Below are positions 8,462 to 16,504 of a DNA stretch of 64,000 nucleotides, piece by piece. Position 1 is the stretch's first letter, and each line of letters begins with the position of its first letter. Location of the stretch: contig NZ_CP161920.1 of NCBI RefSeq assembly GCF_040819555.1, positions 3,471,001 to 3,535,000 of the forward strand, written 5' to 3'. Position numbers and translations under genes: made by a program. Source of the stretch: Nitratireductor sp. GISD-1A_MAKvit. GTDB lineage: Bacteria > Pseudomonadota > Alphaproteobacteria > Rhizobiales > Rhizobiaceae. The notes under the pieces were generated by a model. It had not been told where the DNA came from. It ran no database searches and was given only the letters and a program-made list of their open reading frames with translations.

Positions 8462-10189
8462 ATGCCCACTGCAGCCCTTCGGCGGCCGGCACTCAACGTG
8501 TCTGTCGGACCCTATCTGGCGGCTGGCCTTGTCGTTCTTTTTCTCGGCGCGTTTCTTGTCGTGCCGGTGCTGAAAGTCATCCAGGTCGCGTTTCAGGACC
8601 CGGCCACAGGCGGTTTCACGCTGGTGAACTTTCAGGACTTTTTCGCCAGCACCTTGTTTCGCCAGTCCTTCTACAATTCCGTCTATGTGGCGGGCATGTC
8701 GGTTGTGATCGCCTCGGCCATCGCCCTGCCGCTTGCCTATTTCACCACACGCTTCAACTTCTCCGGGTCGGTCATCATCCAGACCCTGGCCTTCGTGCCG
8801 CTCATCATGCCGCCCTTCATTGGTGCGGTGGCGATGCAGCTTCTGTTCGGAGCCAATGGCAGCGTGAACCTCATCCTGCGCGACTATTTCGGCATCACGG
8901 TCCCTTTCATGAAGGGGCTGAACGGTGTGATCTTCGTGCAGAGCCTGCACTATTTCCCCTTCATCCTGATCAATCTGTCGGCCAGCCTGCGCAATATCGA
9001 CCGCTCCATGGAAGAAGCAGCCCAGATGCTCGGCTCCAGCGGCGTGCGCATGTTCCGGCGCATCGTCTTTCCGCTGGCCATGCCCGGCTATATCGCCGGT
9101 GCCTCACTGGTCTTCGTCAAGGTGTTCGACGATCTGGGCACGCCGCTGCTCCTCAACGTCAACACCATGCTCGCCCCGCAGGCCTATCTGCGCATTTCCT
9201 CGGTCGGCATCTCCGATCCGATGGGCTATGTGATCTCCTGCATTCTGATCGTTTTCTCGATCTTCGCCATGTGGGTTTCGTTCCTCGGCATGCGCGGCAA
9301 GGATTATTCGACCACACAGAAGGGTGGCGGGGGCCTTTCCAAACGCGATCTTTCGCGGCGCGAGGCGGTGCTGTGCTACATCGTCGTGCTCCTCATCCTC
9401 GCGCTCGTTCTGGCGCCGCATCTGGGGCTTCTGCTTCTGTCTTTCGGCACGGTCTGGTCCTTCGGCGTCCTGCCTGATGGCTTTACGGTGGCGCACTACG
9501 AGACCGCCCTTACCTCGGCCTGGGGCTTCATCCAGAACACGCTGCTTTACGCCGGGCTCGCAGGTCTGATCGACATCATCATCGGCACGGCGATCGCCTA
9601 TCTGGTGCTGCGCACCAACATCATCGGGCGCAAATGGCTGGACTACATGGCCGTCTCAGCACTTGCCGTTCCCGGTGTCGTGCTCGGAATTGGCTATCTG
9701 CGCGTGTTCTATGGTGTCGAAATGCCTATCACCGGCCAGCCGCTGGCGACCTGGTGGGGCATCATCGTTATCGCGCTCGCCGTGCGTCGTCTGCCCTATG
9801 CGCTGCGCTCCTGCACTGCCGCGCTTCAGCAGATTTCACCGTCGCTTGAAGAAGCCGCTGAAAACCTCGGGGCCTCGAAGCTGCGCACGGTTCGCCGTGT
9901 GGTCGTGCCGCTTATGGTCAGCGGTCTGGTCGCCGGTTTCGTGACAAGCTTTGCCACCGCAGCCGTAGAGCTTTCGGCGACGATCATGCTGGTGGCCAGC
10001 GAGAAAGACGCACCACTCGCCTACGGGCTTTACCTCTTCATGCAATCGGCCGCAGGCCGTGGCCCCGGTGCAGCCCTTGGCATCATGGCGGTGATCATCG
10101 TCGGTCTGGCGACCTACCTGTCGCATCGTCTGGTCGAGAACACGCGCCGCAGCCAGGCCGCGGTCGCCACCCAGGGGGGAGAACATTGA
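8462..10189 (+). CDS. ABC importer permease with two fused membrane domains (AfuB-like)
   Basis: A 575-residue inner-membrane protein carrying two binding-protein-dependent permease domains in one chain. EAA loops that dock the ATPase are visible in each half: EEAAQMLGSSGVRMFRRIVFPL in the first and EEAAENLGASKLRTVRRVVVPL in the second. About twelve hydrophobic helices are present, six per half. One fused permease instead of two subunits is the AfuB/FbpB arrangement. The ATG has GGAG about 8 nt upstream. The ATPase gene begins 1 nt after its stop, which points to coupled expression. Confidence 0.9.
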   Translation: MPTAALRRPALNVSVGPYLAAGLVVLFLGAFLVVPVLKVIQVAFQDPATGGFTLVNFQDFFASTLFRQSFYNSVYVAGMSVVIASAIALPLAYFTTRFNFSGSVIIQTLAFVPLIMPPFIGAVAMQLLFGANGSVNLILRDYFGITVPFMKGLNGVIFVQSLHYFPFILINLSASLRNIDRSMEEAAQMLGSSGVRMFRRIVFPLAMPGYIAGASLVFVKVFDDLGTPLLLNVNTMLAPQAYLRISSVGISDPMGYVISCILIVFSIFAMWVSFLGMRGKDYSTTQKGGGGLSKRDLSRREAVLCYIVVLLILALVLAPHLGLLLLSFGTVWSFGVLPDGFTVAHYETALTSAWGFIQNTLLYAGLAGLIDIIIGTAIAYLVLRTNIIGRKWLDYMAVSALAVPGVVLGIGYLRVFYGVEMPITGQPLATWWGIIVIALAVRRLPYALRSCTAALQQISPSLEEAAENLGASKLRTVRRVVVPLMVSGLVAGFVTSFATAAVELSATIMLVASEKDAPLAYGLYLFMQSAAGRGPGAALGIMAVIIVGLATYLSHRLVENTRRSQAAVATQGGEH

Positions 10190-10190
10190 G

Positions 10191-11306
10191 ATGAACATGC
10201 CCATGAAATCCGCAACCACGCACCCATCACCGCAGCCCATGAAAACCGGCGGGGTGGAGCCCGTCGAGATCGACATTCGCAATGTGTCCCTTTCCTTCGG
10301 TTCGACGGAAGTGCTCAGGGGCATCGATCTGAAGATCGAACCCGGCGAATTCTTCGCCTTTCTAGGCCCTTCGGGGTCAGGCAAGTCCACGCTTCTGCGC
10401 GCAATAGCCGGCTTCGGCCCCACGCCAAAAGGCGAAATCCTGCTCGGTGGGCAGGATGTGGTCGGCATGGCACCATGGAAGCGCAATGTCGGCATGGTGT
10501 TTCAAAGCTATGCGCTCTGGCCACACATGAGCGTCGCGCGCAACGTCGCCTTCGGCCTCGATGAAAGACGCGTGCCGAAAGCCGAAACGGAAAAGCGCGT
10601 GAAGGCGGCATTGGAAATGGTCGGCATGAGCCAGTATTCCGAGCGCTATCCCTCGCAGCTTTCAGGTGGTCAGCAGCAGCGCGTTGCACTGGCCCGCACC
10701 ATCGTGGTGGAACCGAGCGTTCTGCTTCTCGATGAACCGCTGTCCAATCTCGACGCCAATCTGCGCGTGCAGATGCGGCAGGATCTCCTGAAACTGCAAA
10801 GGCGGCTTGGCATCACGACCATTTTCGTGACCCATGATCAGGAAGAAGCAAACACGATCTGCGACCGCATCGCTGTCATGGCAGACGGGGTGGTGCAGCA
10901 GGTTGGCAGGCCCGACGACGTGTATGACACACCGGCCAATGCCTTCGTGGCCAACTTCCTTGGCACGGCCAACGTTCTCGAAGGCAGCGTCAGGCGCGAA
11001 GGAGAGGGCAATGTGTTTCTCCTGTCTTCGGGCATCATCCTGCCCTGCCCGCAGGACGCCCGACCTGGGGCCGGCAAGCTTGTCCTTCGGCCACAGAGCA
11101 TCTCATTCAGCAAAAGCGAAAACGGTCTGCGCGGCACCGTTCAGTCGGCAGAGTTTCTCGGCGGTATGATCCGTTACGCAGTCGACGTTGCCGGCCAGAC
11201 GCTGCTTGTCGACGAGGTTCACACAAGGGGCCATGGGCGGCGCAAAGCCGGCGAAACGGTCCATCTGACCGTGCGTCATCAGGAAGGAGTCCTGATCGAT
11301 GGCTGA
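10191..11306 (+). CDS. ABC importer ATP-binding protein (AfuC/PotA-like)
   Basis: A 371-residue ATPase that powers the importer from the cytoplasmic face. Walker A is GPSGSGKST, the Q loop MVFQSYALWPH, signature LSGGQQQR, Walker B VLLLDEP, D loop SNLDA, and switch His in TIFVTHD. A C-terminal TOBE-type regulatory domain follows (FLGTANVLEGSV...LVLRPQSISF). The first ~23 residues before the nucleotide-binding domain look unstructured. Its 3' end overlaps the phosphatase gene by 8 nt, so all four genes from 7002 to 12007 read as one operon. Confidence 0.92.
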   Translation: MNMPMKSATTHPSPQPMKTGGVEPVEIDIRNVSLSFGSTEVLRGIDLKIEPGEFFAFLGPSGSGKSTLLRAIAGFGPTPKGEILLGGQDVVGMAPWKRNVGMVFQSYALWPHMSVARNVAFGLDERRVPKAETEKRVKAALEMVGMSQYSERYPSQLSGGQQQRVALARTIVVEPSVLLLDEPLSNLDANLRVQMRQDLLKLQRRLGITTIFVTHDQEEANTICDRIAVMADGVVQQVGRPDDVYDTPANAFVANFLGTANVLEGSVRREGEGNVFLLSSGIILPCPQDARPGAGKLVLRPQSISFSKSENGLRGTVQSAEFLGGMIRYAVDVAGQTLLVDEVHTRGHGRRKAGETVHLTVRHQEGVLIDG

Positions 11307-12007
11307 TGACATGTTTGCCGGCGCATCGCACACGCACGCCGCAATGCAAGACACATACCCGCCGATCCTGCTCATTCGCCACGGAGAAACACAGTGGAAC
11401 CGACAGGGGCCGGCTTCAGGGGCGAATGGACGCGCCCCTGACACTCAATGGCACACGGCAATGTCTTGCCGTCGCCACGGCAGTCGAGGCGCATCTTCGT
11501 TCCCTGCCCCTTGATGCACGCTTCTGGGTCAGTCCACTCGGGCGAGCCCGGCAGACGGCTTCCATTCTGGCGGATTGCTGGAACCTCGATTTCGGGCGTT
11601 TCGCCGAGGCGCCTGAGATCGTCGAGCGCGCCTATGGGCACTGGGAGGGAAGCACGCTCAGCGAAGTGAAGGCGGAGCGCCCTCAGGAGTTCGAGGCCCA
11701 TTACGTCGACCCCTGGGGCTACCGGGTGCCGGGCGGCGAAAGCAAGGATGAGCTCTTCGCGCGGATAAAGGGCTGGCTTGATGGCCTGGACCGCGGTTAT
11801 GCGCATGTGGTCGTGACCCATAGCGGCTGCTTTCGGGCTCTACGCGCCCTATACACGGGGGCAACGCGCGCCGTGATCGAAGCCTATCGCGAGCCGCAGA
11901 CCACGGCCTTTCTGCTAAGGGCCGAGGAGGAGACCGAGATTGTCCCCTCCGCCGCACTTCTCACCACCTGTGGCGTGGCAGGAACCGGTCGTACCGTAGC
12001 GATATGA
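11299..12007 (+). CDS. Histidine phosphatase family protein (frameshifted)
   Basis: Phosphoglycerate-mutase-like phosphatase. The N-terminal frame gives PPILLIRHGETQWNRQG with the RHG catalytic motif. The frame must shift by one base at the G run 11406-11409 (before CCGG) to continue as RLQGRMDAPLTLNG, WVSPLGRARQTA, and VVVTHSGCFRAL with the second catalytic His. With one G removed the protein is 235 residues, normal for the family. AAGGAG 9 nt upstream supports the ATG at 11299. It is the fourth gene of the importer operon, so it may dephosphorylate the imported compound in the cytoplasm; this role is inferred from position. Confidence 0.86.
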
Positions 12008-12012
12008 AGAAA

Positions 12013-12038
12013 CCGGCGGCATTCCCCAATGCCGCCGG
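12013..12038. terminator. Stem-loop terminator between convergent operons
   Basis: CCGGCGGCATT and AATGCCGCCGG form a perfect 11-bp stem around a CCCC loop. CCTTTC follows on the plus strand and TTTCTTC on the minus strand, so it could serve both the importer operon and the converging lyase gene. Confidence 0.8.
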
Positions 12039-12086
12039 CCTTTCACGTTCCATGCGCCCGCTCACTCCGCAAAAAGCGGAGAGATC

Positions 12087-12959
12087 CTAGATCGCGTAGC
12101 GCTTCTCCAGCTCGTCGAAAAGCTCCTTGCGCACCATGCGCTGACGCTCGACGAAGCTCGCCACCGGACCGCCTTCGTCCATGCGTCCGGTTTCCTTGAG
12201 CTGCCCGAGTGCCAGCTGCATTCCATAGACGGCCGATTGCAGCGCCACATTGGCGTAAAGCACGAGCGAGAAGCCCATATCGCCAAGCTCATCAAGGTCG
12301 AGGATCGGCGTCTTGCCGCCGACCACCAGATTCACGAGCTGCGGCGTGCCTTTGAGTGCTGCCGGAATCCCACGCATCTCTTCCTTCGACTGCGGAGCCT
12401 CCACAAAGGTGATGTCGGCACCGTCCTCGATGAATGCCGCAGCGCGATCCAGCGCTTCATTATAGCCATCCGTGGCGCGGGCGTCGGTGCGGGCCACGAT
12501 GAGGGTGTTCTCATCCTGGCGGGCGTCGACCGCTGCGCGAATGCGCGAACGGGCCTCGTCCAGCGGCACCACTTCCTTGCCGGAAAAATGCCCGCAGCGC
12601 TTCGGCGTCTTCTGGTCTTCCAGCTGCACGGCGCTCGCGCCGGCCCGCTCCAGCGTGCGGATGGTATGACGCACATTGAGCGCGTTGCCGAAACCATTGT
12701 CGGCATCCACCACGATGGGCAGTTCGGTCGCGTCGCGAATGGTGGAGGTGTGCTGCGCAATCTCGCTCAGCCCCACAAAACCCATATCCGGCATGCCGAG
12801 ATAGGTGTTGGTCAGACCCGCACCCGACAGGTAGATCGCCTCGAACCCCTGATCTTCGATGACCCGCGCCGCCAGCGCATTGGCCGCGCCCGGCATGAGC
12901 ACGGGATCGCCCTTGAGAATACGCTGTTTGAAGGTGCGGTTGATTTCGTGGTTCAGCAT
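12087..12959 (-). CDS. Isocitrate lyase/PEP mutase superfamily lyase (PrpB or dimethylmalate-lyase-like)
   Basis: A 290-residue enzyme of the PEP mutase/isocitrate lyase family, which cleaves or forms C-C or C-P bonds next to a carboxylate. The metal-binding strand is VVDADNGFGN, the active-site loop contains KRCGH (a lyase-type catalytic Cys), and VARTDAR, FVEAPQS and the dimer helices follow. The KRCGH loop favours a lyase such as 2-methylisocitrate or 2,3-dimethylmalate lyase over a true mutase. It follows the PrpF-family gene on the same strand with a 50-nt gap. The exact substrate is not determined by sequence alone. Confidence 0.84.
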   Translation of the reverse strand: MLNHEINRTFKQRILKGDPVLMPGAANALAARVIEDQGFEAIYLSGAGLTNTYLGMPDMGFVGLSEIAQHTSTIRDATELPIVVDADNGFGNALNVRHTIRTLERAGASAVQLEDQKTPKRCGHFSGKEVVPLDEARSRIRAAVDARQDENTLIVARTDARATDGYNEALDRAAAFIEDGADITFVEAPQSKEEMRGIPAALKGTPQLVNLVVGGKTPILDLDELGDMGFSLVLYANVALQSAVYGMQLALGQLKETGRMDEGGPVASFVERQRMVRKELFDELEKRYAI

Positions 12960-13009
12960 GAAACGTGTCTCTTTCTTCAGTCCTGTTGGGCAGAGGTTCG
13001 TGGTTCAGG

Positions 13010-14146
13010 TCAGGGAATGCAGATATGCCCGTCCATCAGACGCCGCTGGGTGCGGACGATCCGGGCGGCGCTGATCACGCCGCTTTCCTCATCGCGGGTC
13101 GCACCCACCGTGACGATGCCGCTTGGCGTTGCGATGCGCAGATTCAATGGATCGGACCCGCTGGAAAGGCAGGCAGCAACGACCGAGCCTTCGACAACCG
13201 CTGCGCAGGCAAGCGCCAGCGCACCGGTGACCGGGACAGCCCGATGCGCCTGCCCGGCAGAGATCATGCGGATCTGCAGGTCCTGATCGGCTGCCGGATG
13301 CGCGTTTCCCGACAGGTCGGTGTAATCGGCGGCAGCCCCCACCATGGCAATTTTTGGCGTGGCGATGCGGGCGGCGGCGGCGGCAGGATCGGCGCTCAGC
13401 CCCATCATCACGGAAGCCTGACGGCGAATGTCCTCCAGACGTGCCATAAGCGCGTTATCGTCATCGATCGCTGCGGGGTGCTCGCGTGTGTCACCAGCGA
13501 CATCACCGGCCGCTACGAAAACCGAAGGAACGGCGGCATCGATCATCGTCACCCGGACCTTCCGGCCATCGGTGAGGATCAGCTCATGGCTTGCCAGTCC
13601 GCCGGGCAAAGCGCCCCGTCCGAACGTGTCGGTCGGATCAAGAAAATCCAGCGTAACCGGTGCGCCCGTGCCATGCACGCCGGGAATGCGTGTGTCGCCG
13701 GTCACGACAGCCGAGCCGCCCGAGACCTCGAAACGCGAGACGATCACCTTGCCCGAATTCGTGTTGTGGATGCGCACGACCGCTTCTCCGTCGCGCGGAC
13801 CATCCGCCAGCCCTTCCTCATAGGCAAACGGGCCCATGGCAGAGCTCATATTGCCGCAATTGCCGCTGAAATCGACCGTATCATTGTCCACCCCGACCTG
13901 GGCGAACGTATAGTCGATATCGGCGTCCTCGCGGGTCGAAGGCCCCACGATGCACACCTTGCTCAGCGAGGAGATGCCGCCGCCCATGCCGTCGAGCTGC
14001 CGCCCATTGGGATCGGGACTCCCCATCATGCGCGCAAAGAGCTCAGGCCAGGCAGCCTCATCTTCCGGCAGATCCGCGCGCTTCAGTACCACCGCCTTGG
14101 AGGTGCCTCCGCGTATGAAAGCTGCGGGCATGCGTTTCTGGCTCAT
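13010..14146 (-). CDS. PrpF-family isomerase (2-methylaconitate / methylitaconate / oxalomesaconate type)
   Basis: A 378-residue PrpF-family protein. The N-terminus PAAFIRGGTSKAVVLKRADLP and the VDFSGNCGNMSSAMGPFA block are family hallmarks; the latter holds the Cys-Gly-Asn active-site loop. Family members move double bonds in methylated or oxidised tricarboxylate analogues (2-methylaconitate isomerase, 3-methylitaconate delta-isomerase, 4-oxalomesaconate tautomerase). The ATG overlaps the GntR stop by 4 nt, so regulator and enzyme are co-translated. With the downstream lyase and the divergent tricarboxylate transporter it probably forms a short degradation route; no dehydratase or hydratase gene is present in the window. 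Confidence 0.88.
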   Translation of the reverse strand: MSQKRMPAAFIRGGTSKAVVLKRADLPEDEAAWPELFARMMGSPDPNGRQLDGMGGGISSLSKVCIVGPSTREDADIDYTFAQVGVDNDTVDFSGNCGNMSSAMGPFAYEEGLADGPRDGEAVVRIHNTNSGKVIVSRFEVSGGSAVVTGDTRIPGVHGTGAPVTLDFLDPTDTFGRGALPGGLASHELILTDGRKVRVTMIDAAVPSVFVAAGDVAGDTREHPAAIDDDNALMARLEDIRRQASVMMGLSADPAAAAARIATPKIAMVGAAADYTDLSGNAHPAADQDLQIRMISAGQAHRAVPVTGALALACAAVVEGSVVAACLSSGSDPLNLRIATPSGIVTVGATRDEESGVISAARIVRTQRRLMDGHICIP

Positions 14147-14829
14147 TCCACCTCCTTGGCGGTCTCGGAAAGCTGCGCTTCGAGCGCTGTCCAGCTGTTG
14201 CGTATGTGACGCCGCATCAGGAGACCGGCGACTTCCGCATCTCCATCGGCGATCGCCGTTGCGATCCGCTTGTGTTCGTTTAATGCCCTGGCCCCGCGCC
14301 CGGTCACGTTTCGATGCTTGACGCGCAGCAGCGAAAGCTGCGGATAGAGCTCGCGCGCCAGATAGCGAAGAATGATCGGATTGCCGGCCATTCGCGCAAT
14401 CACCATATGGAAATCGCGATCCCCGGCACCCTGCAGATATGCGCCCTCGGGATGCGCCGCAATCTCACCGGCATGCTGATCGAGCAGATCGCCGAACAGG
14501 GCGGCCGTCTCCGGCCCGGCCCTGGCGGCGGCAAGCATGGCGGCTTCGGCTTCAAGCGCAGCGCGCACCTCGTAAAGTGCGCGCGCATCCGCACGCCCCA
14601 TTTCGCGCACACGCGCGCCACTGTTGGGAACGATCGTCACGAGACCCGCTTCGCTGAGAATGTTCAGCGCCGCGCGCACCGGCCCCCGGCTGACTTCAAA
14701 CCGTTCGGCCAGCGCGACCTCTCCCAGGCGCTCCCCCGAAGGAAGGCGGCCGGAAAGAATGTCTTCGCGCAATGCATCAGCCAGTCGCTCGGCGGCAAGT
14801 CCGCGAGATTTCATCACGATTGTTGACAA
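14143..14829 (-). CDS. GntR-family transcriptional regulator (FCD subfamily)
   Basis: A ~228-residue regulator with an N-terminal winged helix (RLADALREDILSGRLPSGERLGEVALAERFEVSRGPVRAALNILSEAGLVTIVPNSGARV) and an all-helical FCD effector domain (YEVRAALEAEAAMLAA, DRDFHMVIARMAGNP, LNEHKRIATAIADGD). FCD members usually sense small carboxylates. The start is drawn at TTG 14829 because AGGAG lies 6 nt upstream; GTG 14817 and ATG 14814 are in-frame alternatives without a good ribosome site. It probably controls its own operon and the divergent tctCBA genes. Confidence 0.88.
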   Translation of the reverse strand: MSTIVMKSRGLAAERLADALREDILSGRLPSGERLGEVALAERFEVSRGPVRAALNILSEAGLVTIVPNSGARVREMGRADARALYEVRAALEAEAAMLAAARAGPETAALFGDLLDQHAGEIAAHPEGAYLQGAGDRDFHMVIARMAGNPIILRYLARELYPQLSLLRVKHRNVTGRGARALNEHKRIATAIADGDAEVAGLLMRRHIRNSWTALEAQLSETAKEVE

Positions 14830-14831
14830 TC
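14818..14831. promoter_or_regulatory. Palindrome at the GntR gene start, candidate GntR operator
   Basis: GATTGT and ACAATC flank the 2-nt centre TG, a perfect inverted repeat of the size bound by FCD-type GntR proteins. It overlaps the favoured TTG start codon, which would fit autoregulation. Confidence 0.55.
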
Positions 14832-14871
14832 TCTTCTCCTCTGGACCACCGGCCAAAATTTCAAAAAGCAG

Positions 14872-14916
14872 ATTATTGACCGAAAAATCCTTGAAAACCG
14901 CGCTTCTGTCAATAAT
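14872..14916. promoter_or_regulatory. Inverted repeat in the gntR/tctC divergent region
   Basis: ATTATTGAC (14872-14880) and GTCAATAAT (14908-14916) are perfect 9-bp reverse complements, 27 nt apart. They share TTGAC half-sites with the palindrome at 14818. Position and half-site similarity suggest a second regulator binding region. Confidence 0.5.
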
Positions 14917-14926
14917 TTTGATTCTC

Positions 14927-14954
14927 TTGACACGATGAGCGTTCGGACGATAAC
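14927..14954 (+). promoter_or_regulatory. Probable sigma70-type promoter for tctCBA
   Basis: TTGACA (14927-14932), a 16-nt spacer, then GATAAC (14949-14954) lie about 65 nt before the tctC start and next to the inverted repeat at 14872-14916. Confidence 0.45.
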
Positions 14955-15018
14955 TGTCTGGATCGACAGATTGCACTACAATCTTGCAACCAACAGCGTC
15001 AGGGAGGAAAGTCTGACC

Positions 15019-16008
15019 ATGAAAAAATTCGCTATCGCCGCAGCCGCGCTCGGCATGTCGCTGGCGGCCGTTTTGCAGCCGGCCACCGCCAAAGCCGAAG
15101 AAAGCTGGCCGCCGCGCAAGATCACCTTCGTCGTTGCGCTTGGGCCGGGCGGGTCGGCCGACCGCACGGCACGAGCGCTCGCCCAGCGTCTTCAAGACGA
15201 GCTGGAGACCCCCATCACGGTGGTCAATCAGGAAGGTGGCGGCGGCCATGTCGGCCACACCTATTTCTCCCAGATGCCGAAAGACGGCAGCTATTTCCTG
15301 GCCACTTCGATCCATCCGTATATTTCCAACGCGATCCTGCGTTTCGATGCCGACTACACGCTTGACGATTTCGCGTTCATCAACGGCCAGTGGAACGATC
15401 ACGACCTGTTCGCGGTCAACGCCGAGACGCCCTACAAGACGCTCGCCGAGTTCATGGCAGCAGCGAAGGAAGAGCCCGGCAAGCTGAAGGTTTCGGTGGT
15501 TCCCGGCTCCACCGGCGCCATCAATCTGGAGCTCGCCCTCGAAGCCTTTGGCGTCGACAAGTCCGCCGTCAACATTGTCACCTATCAGTCGGGCGGCAAG
15601 GCACGCACCGCCGTGGCAGGCGGCCAGGTCGACATGACCGTGCTTGCCGCGGATGGCACGCTTTCGATCGCCGAATATGTCCGCCCGCTGGCGCTGGCTG
15701 CCGATGAACCGAGTGAAGACTGGGACGCCCCAACACTCAACCAGGCCCTTGAGAAGAACGGTCTTGAGTCCGTCCCTGTGCTGGCCGGTTCCATGCGCGG
15801 TCTGGCCGCACATGCCGAGTTCAAGAAGAACAATCCTGAGGCCTTCCAGAAGATGGTCGATGCCTATAAGGCTGTGCTCGAAGACGAGGCGTTTGTAAAA
15901 AGCCTGAAAGAGCAGAAGATCGGCGCTGAATGGCTCGGACCGGAACGCACGACCGAGATCATCAACTCCAACTTCGAAGTTCTGAAACGCTTCGGAACTG
16001 AAGAGTAG
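15019..16008 (+). CDS. tctC: Tripartite tricarboxylate transporter substrate-binding protein
   Basis: A 329-residue periplasmic receptor for a TctABC-type secondary importer. Signal peptide MKKFAIAAAALGMSLAAVLQPATAKA, then the TctC/Bug fold: PPRKITFVVALGPGGSADRTARALA, ITVVNQEGGGGHVGH, and YQSGGKARTAVAGGQVDMTV. AGGGAGGAAA lies 9 nt before the ATG. Members bind citrate, tricarballylate or other carboxylates; the divergent PrpF/lyase genes suggest a tricarboxylate or methylated dicarboxylate. It is followed at 60 nt by the small membrane subunit. Confidence 0.9.
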   Translation: MKKFAIAAAALGMSLAAVLQPATAKAEESWPPRKITFVVALGPGGSADRTARALAQRLQDELETPITVVNQEGGGGHVGHTYFSQMPKDGSYFLATSIHPYISNAILRFDADYTLDDFAFINGQWNDHDLFAVNAETPYKTLAEFMAAAKEEPGKLKVSVVPGSTGAINLELALEAFGVDKSAVNIVTYQSGGKARTAVAGGQVDMTVLAADGTLSIAEYVRPLALAADEPSEDWDAPTLNQALEKNGLESVPVLAGSMRGLAAHAEFKKNNPEAFQKMVDAYKAVLEDEAFVKSLKEQKIGAEWLGPERTTEIINSNFEVLKRFGTEE

Positions 16009-16068
16009 GAATTGAAGCGGGGGCGGCAGCTCCCGCTTTCTTTCGATCCTGCAGAAGCGAGGATGGAT

Positions 16069-16503
16069 ATGACCACAAGATTTCCGGCCACGCATGCCGC
16101 CTTTATCGGCATTGTGCTTGCCATAACAGGCTTCATTCTCTGGAGTGCCGTATCCGCCTCCGCTTCACTCAACAATCTGGTGGTGGCTGCCCCGGTCGCC
16201 GCCGTGCTTCTGCTTCTCGCGCTTTTCGTCATCGCCGGCGCATTCGCCAAGCCGTCCGACGAAAGCACCAAAACCGGCATATGGGGCGATCTGCTGCTGC
16301 TCTCGGGCTTTGCCGTGTTCTGCTATTCTCTCACCCATGTGGGTTTCGACGTGGCAACCTTTGTTTTCGTCTGGGCCGGCGTGGTGATGAGTGGCGGGCG
16401 AGGGCTTTGGCAACCGCCGCTTTATGCCGCGCTCTTCACCGTGCTTCTGGTCAAGGGGTTCGGATCCCTGTTTCCATACCCGATGCTGACGCTGGTGCTT
16501 TGA
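16069..16503 (+). CDS. tctB: Tripartite tricarboxylate transporter small membrane subunit
   Basis: A ~144-residue protein with four hydrophobic segments (AAFIGIVLAITGFILW, LVVAAPVAAVLLLLALFVIAGAFA, DLLLLSGFAVFCYSLTHVGF, ATFVFVWAGVVM), as in TctB. The sequence is weakly conserved in this family; the assignment rests on size, topology and its place between tctC and tctA. ATG 16069 has GAGG 6 nt upstream; ATG 16063 is a close alternative. One base separates its stop from the tctA start. Confidence 0.82.
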   Translation: MTTRFPATHAAFIGIVLAITGFILWSAVSASASLNNLVVAAPVAAVLLLLALFVIAGAFAKPSDESTKTGIWGDLLLLSGFAVFCYSLTHVGFDVATFVFVWAGVVMSGGRGLWQPPLYAALFTVLLVKGFGSLFPYPMLTLVL

Positions 16504-16504
16504 G

